A stretch of 37,231 bases of DNA from JALYUA01 sp038229875 (GTDB lineage: Bacteria > Acidobacteriota > Thermoanaerobaculia > UBA5066 > Gp7-AA6): contig JBBROA010000027.1 in the NCBI GenBank assembly GCA_038229875.1, positions 1 through 37,231 on the forward strand, in the 5' to 3' direction. The notes under the pieces are model-generated. The model did no database searches. It had not been told where the DNA came from and worked only from the letters and a program-made list of their open reading frames with translations. The position numbers and the translations under genes were made by a program. How positions within the stretch are numbered: the stretch's first letter is position 1; each line of letters starts with the position of its first letter. Shown in pieces: positions 7,572-15,471 of the stretch.

Positions 7572-7669
7572 GGAAGCGCATGGGGCCTGGTGGTCCTCGC
7601 GGACTTCAAATCCGTCGGCGTCGCGGCTCTGCCGGGATGGGTGGGTTCGATTCCCACACGCTTCCGCCA
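7572..7669 (+). tRNA. selC: tRNA-Sec (selenocysteine, anticodon TCA)
   Basis: The 98-nt gene has the features that set bacterial tRNA-Sec apart. The 5' end GGAAGCG pairs with CGCTTCC, with a C-A apposition where the eighth pair would be. The D-stem is six pairs with a four-base loop (GGGGCC TGGT GGTCCT). The anticodon loop is CTTCAAA (anticodon TCA, reading UGA), there is a long variable arm with CGGC/GCCG, and the T-arm is GTGGG TTCGATT CCCAC. Discriminator G and CCA are encoded. CATAAT at 7559-7564 is a possible -10 box. SelA, SelB and SelD are not in the window. The gene implies selenoprotein synthesis in this organism. Confidence 0.95.
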
Positions 7670-7692
7670 AGTGTTCTGCGCCGCGTGCCTCA

Positions 7693-8778
7693 CTACCGGA
7701 CGTGCGCGCGCTTCTTCCAGAATCGCCGAACGTATGCGTCGCGTTCCACCGCAGGAAGTTTGAGGAAGGTAACGAGGTCCTCTCGCGCCAGGATCGGGCC
7801 CGCGAGGTCGAGCCACTCCCGATATTTCCGTGGAAGCGCCAAGATGGTTTCACGAATTCTTTCGTTCGTCCACTCGGAGCTCGTGTCCGGGAGCTCCGCG
7901 TTCGTCGGTATCGGCCGCCTCGTGGGCCCTTCGATTGCGATCGGCTTCGCCGAGGAATTCGAAACGGTAGCGAGCCGCAACCAGAGTCCGTCGAGCCCCT
8001 CGGTCGAGACCGCCGGGGCTCGTAAGAGAGCAGAGCCTTCGTCCAGGCCCCTCAGGTTGATCTGGGTTGCGAGCTCCGCCACCATGCAGGCGGATCCGCA
8101 CGATTTCGGAATCGCGCCCATCGGGCAGAAGGCGTCTCGCGTTTTCAAGGCCGAGCCGCTGGACGCGACCTCACAGGACTGCTCGAACGTCGAGAGGCAG
8201 GACCCGGTCTGAAAGATCTCGCGATCTCCGCGGATCCAGAGCTTTCGGGCAGTGCCGAAGCTCGGGCGGTAGAAGAGATGCCGCGTGTCGGAACGAGACG
8301 TGTCGGTTCGGTACGACCAGATTTCGGCCTGCCGGTAGACACCGTCGCAGCCTGACAGCGCATCGATGCTGGCGGGCTCTCCCTTCCGCACCACCATCCG
8401 TCCCGCATCGCTGTCGACCCCGTCGTAGAACTCGGCCGCGGCCTCGCGCAGGCGCGCGTAGCGGGCCTCGTATCCCGGTCCGAGTGGGGGAGGAAGCGAA
8501 GGGCGCTCTCGGCGCCCCCAGAAGTCCGTCTTGAACGACTCGCGCTGGTAGTCCTCCGAGAGTTGCAGAAAGAGGTCCCGTTCGGCGGGAAGAATGATCG
8601 GGGCGACGTACACGGTGAGCCATGCGCGATCCTCCGGGGAGAGAATCCGCATGCGATCGGCCCTCTGTCTCGACGTCAACGGGGGGATCGAGGAGCCAGG
8701 TGCGGCCGAAGCCTGCGCCAGCGAGAACCGGGCCGCGAGAACGAGCGACAGGGCCCCGGCCGCAACCCGGCGTTTCAT
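7693..8778 (-). CDS. GWxTD-type secreted protein
   Basis: The 361-residue product has a signal peptide (VAAGALSLVLAARFSLAQA). It is followed by the signature of the GWxTD family: WLTVYVAPIILPAERDLFLQ, then SFKTDFWGRRERP, then a region resembling the YEARYARLREAAAEFYDG stretch of that family. In its middle, GRMVVRKGEPASIDALSGCDG...AEIWSY matches the 'd.RG.iyi.yG.P...e.W.Y' segment. The C-terminal third repeats the helical opening motif (LALPRKYREWLDLAGPILAREDLVTFLKL), suggesting an internal duplication. The function of GWxTD proteins is unknown. It begins 25 bases after the stop of the membrane-protein gene 8804-9169 on the same strand, so the two are probably co-transcribed. Confidence 0.75.
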   Translation of the reverse strand: MKRRVAAGALSLVLAARFSLAQASAAPGSSIPPLTSRQRADRMRILSPEDRAWLTVYVAPIILPAERDLFLQLSEDYQRESFKTDFWGRRERPSLPPPLGPGYEARYARLREAAAEFYDGVDSDAGRMVVRKGEPASIDALSGCDGVYRQAEIWSYRTDTSRSDTRHLFYRPSFGTARKLWIRGDREIFQTGSCLSTFEQSCEVASSGSALKTRDAFCPMGAIPKSCGSACMVAELATQINLRGLDEGSALLRAPAVSTEGLDGLWLRLATVSNSSAKPIAIEGPTRRPIPTNAELPDTSSEWTNERIRETILALPRKYREWLDLAGPILAREDLVTFLKLPAVERDAYVRRFWKKRAHVR

Positions 8779-8803
8779 CCGCCGATCATAGGCCGGCGAT
8801 CGA

Positions 8804-9169
8804 TCAGCGCGGCGAGCGAGGCGCTCCGGAGGGAGGCGGGAAAAACACCCGCGACCTGAAAAACTGATCCTCGATCGCCGGGATGTCGTGGCGGCGCGAC
8901 CTGCCCTGCGGCCACACCGGGATCGGCGGCGCTTCGCTTTCGGGGAGCGACGGGCGCGGGAGGTCCGGGACGGCGGAGACCTTCGGGGTCCGCGTCGCGT
9001 CGGCGGTCGATCGCGCGAACGCGCTGTTCAGAGGCCGGCGCTTCATGAGCCGGGAGACCGCGAGCGCGAGGATCGCGGCAACGGCCGTGGTTGGAGCGGT
9101 CGAAAGATTCAGAAGCAGGGAGCCGGCGCCCCAGCTGAGGATGAACACCGCCGCGGACCCGCGAAGCAT
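8804..9169 (-). CDS. Small hypothetical membrane protein
   Basis: The 121-residue product has one or two hydrophobic helices in the first 42 residues (GSAAVFILSWGAGSLLLNL, then PTTAVAAILALAVSRLMKRR). A proline-rich soluble tail follows. A perfect AGGAGG lies seven bases before the ATG, which strongly supports translation. No family is recognised. It is upstream of the GWxTD gene in an apparent two-gene operon. Confidence 0.65.
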   Translation of the reverse strand: MLRGSAAVFILSWGAGSLLLNLSTAPTTAVAAILALAVSRLMKRRPLNSAFARSTADATRTPKVSAVPDLPRPSLPESEAPPIPVWPQGRSRRHDIPAIEDQFFRSRVFFPPPSGAPRSPR

Positions 9170-9284
9170 AAGGACGCCTCCTGATCAACGGACGAGTCGA
9201 AGCGACGCTGGGTTACAGAAAGGCTCAAAACAGTGAACGGTCGCTGACGTTTGTTCCCGGGGCGGTCAGGCAAGTCGTCGAGGC

Positions 9285-9443
9285 GAGGGGTGAGGCGCGG
9301 GGAGGAGAACCGGGTTGGACGGGCGAGGCAGAGAAGGTCAGGCGGGGACCGGGTCGGTGGAGGTGGCGGCGCGTAGCCGCGGAGTGAAAAAGTTTCGGAG
9401 AGACGTTCGACCCCTCGACTTGACGCCGAACCCCTGACCCTTA
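9285..9443. repeat. Post-stop heptamer element, copy A
   Basis: Left arm GAGGGGTGAGG (9285-9295), a purine-rich middle with GTGAAAAAGTTTCGGAGAG and TTCGA, and right arm CCCCTGACCCTTAA (9430-9443), which includes the TAA stop of the receiver gene on the minus strand. The same layout recurs at 29591-29722 and 31795-31889. On the minus strand the stop codon is followed by GGGTCAGGGG. The rest of 9170-9440 shows no gene. Confidence 0.5.
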
Positions 9444-9836
9444 ACTCCGTCCGCACTCAAACTGCTCGAGCATCCCGAGCAGGCGATCCACCTGGATCGG
9501 CTTTCTCAAGTACCCCACCGCCCCGAGCGTCTCGGCTTTCACGTCCGCGCGACCGTCGGCGGTCAGGATCACCACGGGGATGTCGGAGATCTTCTCGTTT
9601 CGGGATTGGGCGTCACGGAATTCCCACCCGTTCATCACCGGCATCATGAGGTCGAGCAGCACGACGCAGGGGGCGGAGCTTCCTTCGAGATATGTGAGCG
9701 CCACGCGGCCGTTCTCCGCGCATTCCACGTCGAAACCCGCGTCCTGAAGGAGGTCGCAGAGGCTTTGACGCAGCTCCGCGTCGTCTTCGACGAGCAGAAG
9801 CTTCCGCCGCAGATCGAGAGGCGCAGAGCTGTCCAT
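9441..9836 (-). CDS. Stand-alone response regulator receiver domain
   Basis: The 131-residue protein consists of one REC domain. Acidic pocket Asp18/Asp19 (LVEDDAE), phosphoacceptor Asp62 (LLDLMMPVMNG), Thr92 (ILTAD) and Lys112 (LRKPI) are all present, so it should be phosphorylatable. There is no output domain. It follows another single REC gene by 44 bases on the same strand; no histidine kinase is nearby. Such proteins act in phosphorelays or by protein contact, and the partner is unknown. Confidence 0.92.
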   Translation of the reverse strand: MDSSAPLDLRRKLLLVEDDAELRQSLCDLLQDAGFDVECAENGRVALTYLEGSSAPCVVLLDLMMPVMNGWEFRDAQSRNEKISDIPVVILTADGRADVKAETLGAVGYLRKPIQVDRLLGMLEQFECGRS

Positions 9837-9880
9837 GGGGTGGCCGGGCGAGCAAAGGCCGTGCCGGTCATGAGCGAGAC

Positions 9881-10303
9881 TCAGCCCGTTGCGGTCTTTC
9901 GTTCGGGAGCGAGATCCAGCCGATCGGGATCTCCGCAGAGCGCGGCGACCGCTTCGAGCAGCTGGAGGATGTCGACAGGCTTGGAGAGAGAACCGGCAGT
10001 TCCGAGACGCTCCGCCTCTTCCCGGTCGCGCTCGTCCGCGGAAAACGCGACCACCGGGATCGAAGAGAGACTCGGGTCGCGGAGCTGGGCCCGCCGGAAT
10101 TCGACGCCGCCCATGATCGGCATCCGCATGTCGAGGAGAATCGCGCAGAAGTCGCGCCGCCCGCGCAGAAGGTCAAGCGCGGCCGCGCCGTGGGCGGCCT
10201 CTACGACGTCATATCCCTCCGCCGAGAGAATGTCGGCAACTGCGCCTCGCAGGTCGTCATCATCCTCGACCACGAGTACGGTGCCTGGTGAGTTGCGGGC
10301 CAC
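9881..10303 (-). CDS. Second stand-alone response regulator receiver domain
   Basis: One REC domain of about 140 residues from GTG at 10303. It has the acidic cluster VVEDDDD, phosphoacceptor Asp58 in LLDMRMPIMGG, Ser in AFSAD and Lys in LSKPVD. The frame stays open upstream to an ATG at 10534, but that extension is low-complexity, matches no family and lies opposite the lmo0937-like gene. I therefore prefer GTG 10303; GTG 10345 is another option. Neither has a good ribosome-binding site. It precedes the other REC gene in the same operon. Confidence 0.88.
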   Translation of the reverse strand: MARNSPGTVLVVEDDDDLRGAVADILSAEGYDVVEAAHGAAALDLLRGRRDFCAILLDMRMPIMGGVEFRRAQLRDPSLSSIPVVAFSADERDREEAERLGTAGSLSKPVDILQLLEAVAALCGDPDRLDLAPERKTATG

Positions 10304-10411
10304 GGGGACTTGAGGTTGCGAGGAGCGTGCCGTATTTATTTCCACCCCCGTTCTGAAAACGCGCCTTGGGCATGGAACCTGCTTTCCTGGGGTTTCGAAA
10401 GGGGGTTCCTC

Positions 10412-10564
10412 ATGTTGCTGACACTCGGAGTGATCCTGTTGGTTGCGTGGCTTCTCGGCCTGGTGGCTTTTCACGTGACGAGCTGGGCGATTCACCTCGT
10501 GCTCGTTCTCGCGGTGATCGCGTTTCTCGTCCACCTGGTTTCCGGCCGCCGCCGCGTCGTCTGA
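10412..10564 (+). CDS. lmo0937-type small membrane protein
   Basis: The 50-residue peptide has two hydrophobic helices and a basic C-terminus: MLLTLGVILLVAWLLGLVAF, a short turn with TSWAIH, LVLVLAVIAFLVHLV, then SGRRRVV. This is the pattern of the lmo0937/DUF5670 family of tiny two-helix membrane proteins, whose function is unknown. An in-frame ATG at 10310 exists, but the GGGGG run a few bases before 10412 and the family length favour 10412. It diverges from the receiver-domain operon. Confidence 0.8.
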   Translation: MLLTLGVILLVAWLLGLVAFHVTSWAIHLVLVLAVIAFLVHLVSGRRRVV

Positions 10565-10586
10565 GCGGGGAGCCCTTCCCCGCTTT
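10564..10586 (+). terminator. Hairpin terminator after the lmo0937-type gene
   Basis: An eight-base-pair stem AGCGGGGA (10564-10571) with TCCCCGCT (10577-10584), five-base loop, followed by TTCTGATC. The T-tract is weak. It overlaps the last base of the stop codon. Confidence 0.55.
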
Positions 10587-10685
10587 CTGATCCGGGGGCG
10601 GCGACCGGCGACCGGACTGCCGGGCCGCCCATTTTCTCCTTCTCATCTTCTCCATTCCTACACCGTCCTGATAGCCTCCCCGCGC

Positions 10686-13565
10686 ATGTCTTCGCGCGCG
10701 CTGGCGTGCCTCGTCCTGTTCTTCCTGACGGGAGTCGCTCTCGCGGAGCGGCCGTCGGCCTCGTGGCGCACGATCGAGACCCCGCATTTTCGCGTGCATT
10801 TCCCGGCGCCGTTCGAGCGATGGGCGGCACGCGCCGCTGCCTCGCTCGAAGCTGTTTTCCCTCGGGTTTCCGAGTACGTCGGGTACGAGCCGCAGCGCCC
10901 GATCGATGTCGTGGTCTCCGACCCGGCGGCGGACGCGAACGGCATCGCTTATCCATACCTCGACCGGCCCCGAATCGAGCTCTGGGCGACGCCGCCCGAT
11001 CCCGAATCGGGGCTCGGTGAGTTCCGGGACTGGACGGAGCTTCTCGTGACCCACGAGTTTGCTCACATCGTCCACCTGACCCGGCCGCGCAATCGGCCCG
11101 GGCTGGTCGAGCGCCTGCTCCCGTTGCCGATCGGGCCGGTCTTCTGGAACTCCCCGCGATGGGTGGCGGAGGGCTATGCGACGGTCGTCGAGGGCGCTCT
11201 GACCGGCTCCGGCCGGCCCGCCTCGGGCTACCGCGCGATGGTGCTCCGGCAGTTCGCGATCGAGGGCAAGCTCCCGTCCTACGCCGGAATGAACGGCTCC
11301 TCCGGCTGGCTCGGCGGGTCGATGGCGTACCTCGTCGGCTCGAGCTTCCTCGAGTGGCTCGAAGCCACGGAGGGGCCCGGAAGCCTCCAAAAGCTGTGGA
11401 AACGCATGGCGTCCCGTCGGGGAGGCGGCTTCATCGCCGCGTTTCGCGCGGTCTTCGGAAAGTCGCCCTCGGACCTGTACGACCGGTTCCGCGCGGAGCT
11501 GACCGCGCGCGCTCTCGATCAGGAGAAGCAGCTCCGGGCGGCCGGGCTGACCGAAGGAGAAAAGTGGCAGCGGCTCGACGGCGGCACCGCCTCGCCGCAG
11601 GTGAGCCCGGACGGGACGCGCCTCGTCGCCTGGAGGTCGCCGCGGCGAGGGGAGAGCCGGCTCGCGGTCTGGGAAATCGAGCCGCCAGCCCGGGAGAAGG
11701 AGGCGCGGGACCGGCGGGACGCGGCCGACCGCGCGCTCCTCGCGGATCCGAACGAGGTGCCGGAGAAGAGGGAGCTGCCAGAGACGAGGTCCCCGCGCTG
11801 GACGCTTCCTCGGTGGAACGGCCGGTCGCCGGAGGACCCGCGGTGGATGCCCGATGGACGGCGAATACTCTTTGGCCTGCGTGAACCCTCCGCAGACGGG
11901 TCCCTGCACCGTGATCTCTTTCTCTGGGAGCCGGAGAGCGGCGCGGTCACGCGAGTGACGCGCCTCGCTGACGTCTCGGACGCCGATCCGTTCTCCGACG
12001 GTCTGTCCGCCGTCGCGGTGCGCAACCGTTACGGGATTTCGGAGCTCGTGCGGGTCGAGCTCTCCTCGGGCCTCCTCACCGTTCTCGCGTCTTCGCCCGG
12101 CGGCGACCCGTGGCAGGTCTGGAGCCATCCACGCATCTCGCCGGACGGATCCTCGATGGCGACACTGATGCATCGCGGAGGGCGGTGGCGCCTCGCGTCG
12201 GTTCAGACTTCCGGAGCGGCGGTTCGTGAGATCCCGATCGAGGGCAACGTCTTCGGAGCGCCGGCATGGTCTCCGGACGGAACGCTCCTCTACGTCGCGA
12301 GCGGCGCTTCCGGCGTCTGGGAGATCGTGGCCGCCGACGCACAGACCGGCCGTGCGGAAACGCTCACGCGCGTCACGGGTGGCGCTTTCTCGGCGGCGCC
12401 GACGCCGGACGGAAAGACGATGTTCTTTCTGGATCTGACCGCGAAAGGCGTCGACCTCCGACGGATGCCGCTCGATGGAATTGCAGCCAGGCCGGGCCCC
12501 GCCGCCTCGGCTCCCTCCATAATTCCCACTCCCGCGGCGGAGTCGCGCCCGATCTCTCTCGCGCCGGTGCCTCCTTCGAAGCCGTACGGCGTGGCGGGAA
12601 CGTCGATCGTGCGGCTGTTCTCGTCTTTCACGGCGGGTCCGGACGGCGCTTCTTATCTCGCCGGCGCTCAGGGGAGCGACGTGATCGGACGGCTCGACTG
12701 GATCGTCGCCGGCGCTTTGGGAAACGCCGCGGGGCCGCGCGGGGCAACGGCGGCGGTCGCCTGGTCGGGCCTTCCCGTCGATCTCTCGCTGCAGCTTTTC
12801 TCCGCCCTGGAGAAGCCCGGCTCGCAGAGGCTCGTTTCGCGGCCCGAGCTCGACGCCGAGCGCCGCGGCGCCGCGCTCTCCGCATCGTGGCAGGCGACTC
12901 TTCCTTCCGTCCGCCTCCGAGCGGACGCATCCGTTTCGGCCGCGCGGCTCGAGGAGCTCTCCGGAGCGGAAGCATTCGGGCGTGTTACGGGCGCGGTTCG
13001 AGCCCACGGGGAATGGCGGCGGTTCCGCGGGCGGAGCGGGATCTCCATCGGGGTCACGGGAGCCGGTCTGACCGGCCGCACCGGCGCCGCGTCGTGGTCG
13101 GGCGGATGGGGAGGGCTCAGGTTGTCCGGCGCGGCCGCCGGAGCGACCCTTTCGTTCGATGGGCGCGCGGGCGCGATGGGCGGCGAGCCCACGCGATTCG
13201 ATCTTTTCGCGGTGGGTGGCGCGGCGTCAACGCTGCTTCCCGCGGGTCCCGACACGAACCGTATCGCGAGTCCGGCCCTCCCCCGAGCGGCGCAGATCGG
13301 CAGCCGATTCGAGGGCGGCCGCCTGGAGATTTCGGCGACGGGGTCGCCTTTGCTCTTCTACGCGGAGCGCTGGCGCGCGTGGCCCGCGGGATCCGCGCGC
13401 CCAGCGCCGATTCGTCTCGAGGGAGTGGAAGCGCGCTTCGACAGAGTCATCCCGCTCGATCTCCCGGAATCGCTGTCGTTCTACGCGGGCGCCGCGCGCG
13501 TCCGAAGCCTCGAGCCGCGCTTCGACTCGATCCGGGGGTACGCGGGGCTCGTCTATCGGCCGTGA
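10686..13565 (+). CDS. Secreted HExxH peptidase / TolB-like propeller / barrel-like fusion
   Basis: The 959-residue protein opens with a signal peptide (ALACLVLFFLTGVALA). Residues about 25-280 form a peptidase-MA-like gluzincin domain with zinc motif His123-Glu124-x-x-His127 (HEFAHIVHL) and a downstream Glu162 in WVAEGYA, the usual third ligand position. Residues about 290-610 carry TolB/WD40-like blades (SPQVSPDGTRL, PRWMPDGRRILFG, PRISPDGSSMA, PAWSPDGTLLY, AAPTPDGKTMFF). The last 300 residues are rich in alternating Gly/aromatic/hydrophobic beta strands (SGLPVDLSLQLFSALEKPGS, ASWSGGWGGLRLSGAAAG), resembling an outer-membrane barrel. It likely acts in the periplasm or at the outer membrane on proteins. 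A large antisense frame (10410-13007) is a GC-bias shadow. Confidence 0.83.
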   Translation: MSSRALACLVLFFLTGVALAERPSASWRTIETPHFRVHFPAPFERWAARAAASLEAVFPRVSEYVGYEPQRPIDVVVSDPAADANGIAYPYLDRPRIELWATPPDPESGLGEFRDWTELLVTHEFAHIVHLTRPRNRPGLVERLLPLPIGPVFWNSPRWVAEGYATVVEGALTGSGRPASGYRAMVLRQFAIEGKLPSYAGMNGSSGWLGGSMAYLVGSSFLEWLEATEGPGSLQKLWKRMASRRGGGFIAAFRAVFGKSPSDLYDRFRAELTARALDQEKQLRAAGLTEGEKWQRLDGGTASPQVSPDGTRLVAWRSPRRGESRLAVWEIEPPAREKEARDRRDAADRALLADPNEVPEKRELPETRSPRWTLPRWNGRSPEDPRWMPDGRRILFGLREPSADGSLHRDLFLWEPESGAVTRVTRLADVSDADPFSDGLSAVAVRNRYGISELVRVELSSGLLTVLASSPGGDPWQVWSHPRISPDGSSMATLMHRGGRWRLASVQTSGAAVREIPIEGNVFGAPAWSPDGTLLYVASGASGVWEIVAADAQTGRAETLTRVTGGAFSAAPTPDGKTMFFLDLTAKGVDLRRMPLDGIAARPGPAASAPSIIPTPAAESRPISLAPVPPSKPYGVAGTSIVRLFSSFTAGPDGASYLAGAQGSDVIGRLDWIVAGALGNAAGPRGATAAVAWSGLPVDLSLQLFSALEKPGSQRLVSRPELDAERRGAALSASWQATLPSVRLRADASVSAARLEELSGAEAFGRVTGAVRAHGEWRRFRGRSGISIGVTGAGLTGRTGAASWSGGWGGLRLSGAAAGATLSFDGRAGAMGGEPTRFDLFAVGGAASTLLPAGPDTNRIASPALPRAAQIGSRFEGGRLEISATGSPLLFYAERWRAWPAGSARPAPIRLEGVEARFDRVIPLDLPESLSFYAGAARVRSLEPRFDSIRGYAGLVYRP

Positions 13566-13583
13566 GCCCCGAGTCTCGCTCGC

Positions 13584-14687
13584 TCAATCCTGGTAGTAGC
13601 TGCGTGCCATCACGGTGCCCTTCCTTCCGACGAGCCGCACCGCGACAGCGTGCACCCCGCGCCCGCCGTCGGGCTTCTTGAACACGAGCACGTAGCGACC
13701 GGCGATGGCTCGCCGGACCCGTTCCATCGCCGCGCCCGGGAAGATGTGGGTCTTCGCGTACGTGCCGCCGGTCAGGTCGGCGATGTGCGACAGCGTTCCC
13801 TCGAGCGAGTGGTAGTCGGCGTCCGTGACGTCGAGCGAGAAGATCGTGATCCGCGCTCTCGCGAGAGCGGGGAGCGCCTCGGCGTAGTCGATCCTGTCTC
13901 GCGTGTTCGGACCCGACATGCCACCGATTGTCTGCAGGCCCCACCCGAAGAAGAGCAGCTCCTTGCCGCCCGGAATCGGCGTTGCCGCGCGGGCGATGAG
14001 GGCCAGCGCCCCCTCGGGGGTGACGGCGTCAAGCGCGCCGGCGTAGTCGAAGTGGCGGGCGAGCGACGGCCCGGGATCCGGCTCCGAGGGTCGCGGCGGT
14101 CCGGTGCGCAGAGACGCGTGGATCGCGGCCAGGATCCGGGCCCGGTCGTCGGTGAAGTCCTGACGCAGCTTCAGGTGCGAGTCAAAGGACAGCACAGCCA
14201 CCCGGTCGGATGGAAGGAGCGTGTCGAGGAAGCGGCGCGCCTGAAGTCCCATGCGGACGAGGCCGATCAGGCGCGAGGTCGTGTAGTCGGTCTGGAAGAA
14301 GAAGATCAGGAGCCTGCCCGGCGCTGCCTCGGAAGGGGGCGCCTGCGGCATTGAGGAGTCGGCGGCCCACGGAACCGAAACCTCCGGCTCGCCGGCGGGA
14401 ATCCAGTCCGCGGTTTCCAGAGGGACACCGACTCCGTCCACCTTGAGCTCGAAGTCGGCGGCGCCGAGCCCGGGGAGCGCCTCGCCTTTGTTGTCCGTGA
14501 CGTGCGCGTCCAGGATCACGCGCTCGACGCGCGCCTCGTCGCGATACGTTCCCGGCCGCGAGGGGTCGGGCCGCGTCTGCGCGAGGGACGCCTCCGCGGC
14601 GAGCCACGCCGCGAGAGGGAAACACAGCGCGGTTCGGAAGCCACGGAGCGGCTTCGGAACGGCGATGGATTCGCGGCGGCTTCGCAT
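13584..14687 (-). CDS. Secreted VWFA-related Acidobacterial-type protein
   Basis: From ATG 14687 the product has 367 residues with a signal peptide (TALCFPLAAWLAAEASLAQ). Then comes the opening typical of the VWFA-related Acidobacterial family (ERVILDAHVTDNKGEALPGLGAADFELKVDG), followed by a von Willebrand A-type domain. The first MIDAS position is altered: LLIFFFQTDYTTSR lacks a clean DxSxS. Later conserved parts are VAVLSFDSHLKLRQDFT and KELLFFGWGLQTIGG, ending with TGGTYAKTHIFPGAAMERV and YVLVF. The family is abundant in Acidobacteriota and of unknown role. An ATG at 14780 would add 31 non-conserved residues before the signal. It is convergent with the peptidase gene, 18 bases apart. Confidence 0.85.
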   Translation of the reverse strand: MRSRRESIAVPKPLRGFRTALCFPLAAWLAAEASLAQTRPDPSRPGTYRDEARVERVILDAHVTDNKGEALPGLGAADFELKVDGVGVPLETADWIPAGEPEVSVPWAADSSMPQAPPSEAAPGRLLIFFFQTDYTTSRLIGLVRMGLQARRFLDTLLPSDRVAVLSFDSHLKLRQDFTDDRARILAAIHASLRTGPPRPSEPDPGPSLARHFDYAGALDAVTPEGALALIARAATPIPGGKELLFFGWGLQTIGGMSGPNTRDRIDYAEALPALARARITIFSLDVTDADYHSLEGTLSHIADLTGGTYAKTHIFPGAAMERVRRAIAGRYVLVFKKPDGGRGVHAVAVRLVGRKGTVMARSYYQD

Positions 14688-14857
14688 CGTCAGCAACTCA
14701 GCTCCCTGGCGGACACTCGGGTAGCAGGAGCACGTCTCCATCGCGCCTTGCGCCGCGCGGTTTCTCAACAGGCTCCGCAAACGATCTCACGAAGACGGCG
14801 GTCGGGTGGCCTCCGATACACTCGCGTCCGGAGGCCCGCGGCGGAGAGCGGGAACGA

Positions 14858-15370
14858 ATGTCACACCCCTCGGATGTCGGGCAGCGGCCGTTTTCGGAGG
14901 GTTTCGCGACCCTCGACGCGCTGCACGCCCTGTCGGCTGTCTGGAATGCGTCGCCTCCGATGCAGAGGCTCGGCGCCCGCCTCGCATTCGAGCGAGTCGA
15001 CAGAGTCCGCGCGATCCTCGATCCGGTGGAGGGCTATCACCGTGGCGGTATCGGCACGGAAGCGGTGAACGGCGCCGTCCTCGCAGGGCTCTTTGATCTC
15101 GTGATCGGGACTGTCGGCTGGCTCACCAGGCCGGAGGCGCGCTCCGCCACGGTCTCTCTTTCGATGCTCTTCCTTCGTCCGACGCGTGGCGATCTCGTCG
15201 TCGCCGAGGCGCGGCTTCTTCGCGCCGGCATGAACCTGATGTTCGCGTCCGCCGAGATCTGGGGTGCAGACGGCCAGGTTACGGCGCGATGCGACGGCAC
15301 CGTCGCGCTCGCCCGCGGGAGAGTCGGTGGCGAGGATTTTTCAGAAAGGATGCGCGGGAAGGAGAGCTAG
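14858..15370 (+). CDS. Hotdog-fold thioesterase (PaaI/DUF4442-like)
   Basis: The 170-residue product shows the hotdog thioesterase pattern. A long first strand region (ARLAFERVDRVRAILDPVEG) leads into HRGGIGTEAVNGAVLAGLFD, which aligns with the 'hGG.i.aLaD' active-site helix of PaaI-type enzymes. It continues with SATVSLSMLFLRPTRGD and EARLLRAGMNLMFASAEIW, ending DGTVALARGR. Such enzymes hydrolyse acyl- or aryl-CoA thioesters; the substrate cannot be read from sequence. It stands alone between a divergent VWA gene and a convergent peptidase gene. Confidence 0.82.
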   Translation: MSHPSDVGQRPFSEGFATLDALHALSAVWNASPPMQRLGARLAFERVDRVRAILDPVEGYHRGGIGTEAVNGAVLAGLFDLVIGTVGWLTRPEARSATVSLSMLFLRPTRGDLVVAEARLLRAGMNLMFASAEIWGADGQVTARCDGTVALARGRVGGEDFSERMRGKES

Positions 15371-15471
15371 GAGTCTCTCCGAGGATTGTCCGCCGCGAGC
15401 GCAGTTGAGGCCGAAGCTTGCGGCGAGAGCATTCGCCGGTACGCAGCAGGGAGATTTAAGAGGACAGGCTC

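Noticed and set aside
7382..7816. Minus-strand reading frames across the tRNA/repeat region (also 5899-6159 and 7237-7485), coding VAQFGRAPEWHSGGRRFD-like peptides
   Set aside because: They translate tRNA genes and tRNA-derived repeats; such peptides are well-known spurious calls over tRNAs.
7572..8778. A selenoprotein gene next to selC using an in-frame TGA
   Set aside because: Neighbouring genes read cleanly without needing TGA recoding and none belongs to a known selenoprotein family.
10410..13007. 865-residue antisense frame opposite the peptidase/propeller gene
   Set aside because: Arg/Pro-rich composition, no domain, no signal; typical GC-bias shadow of the plus-strand gene, which has clear motifs.
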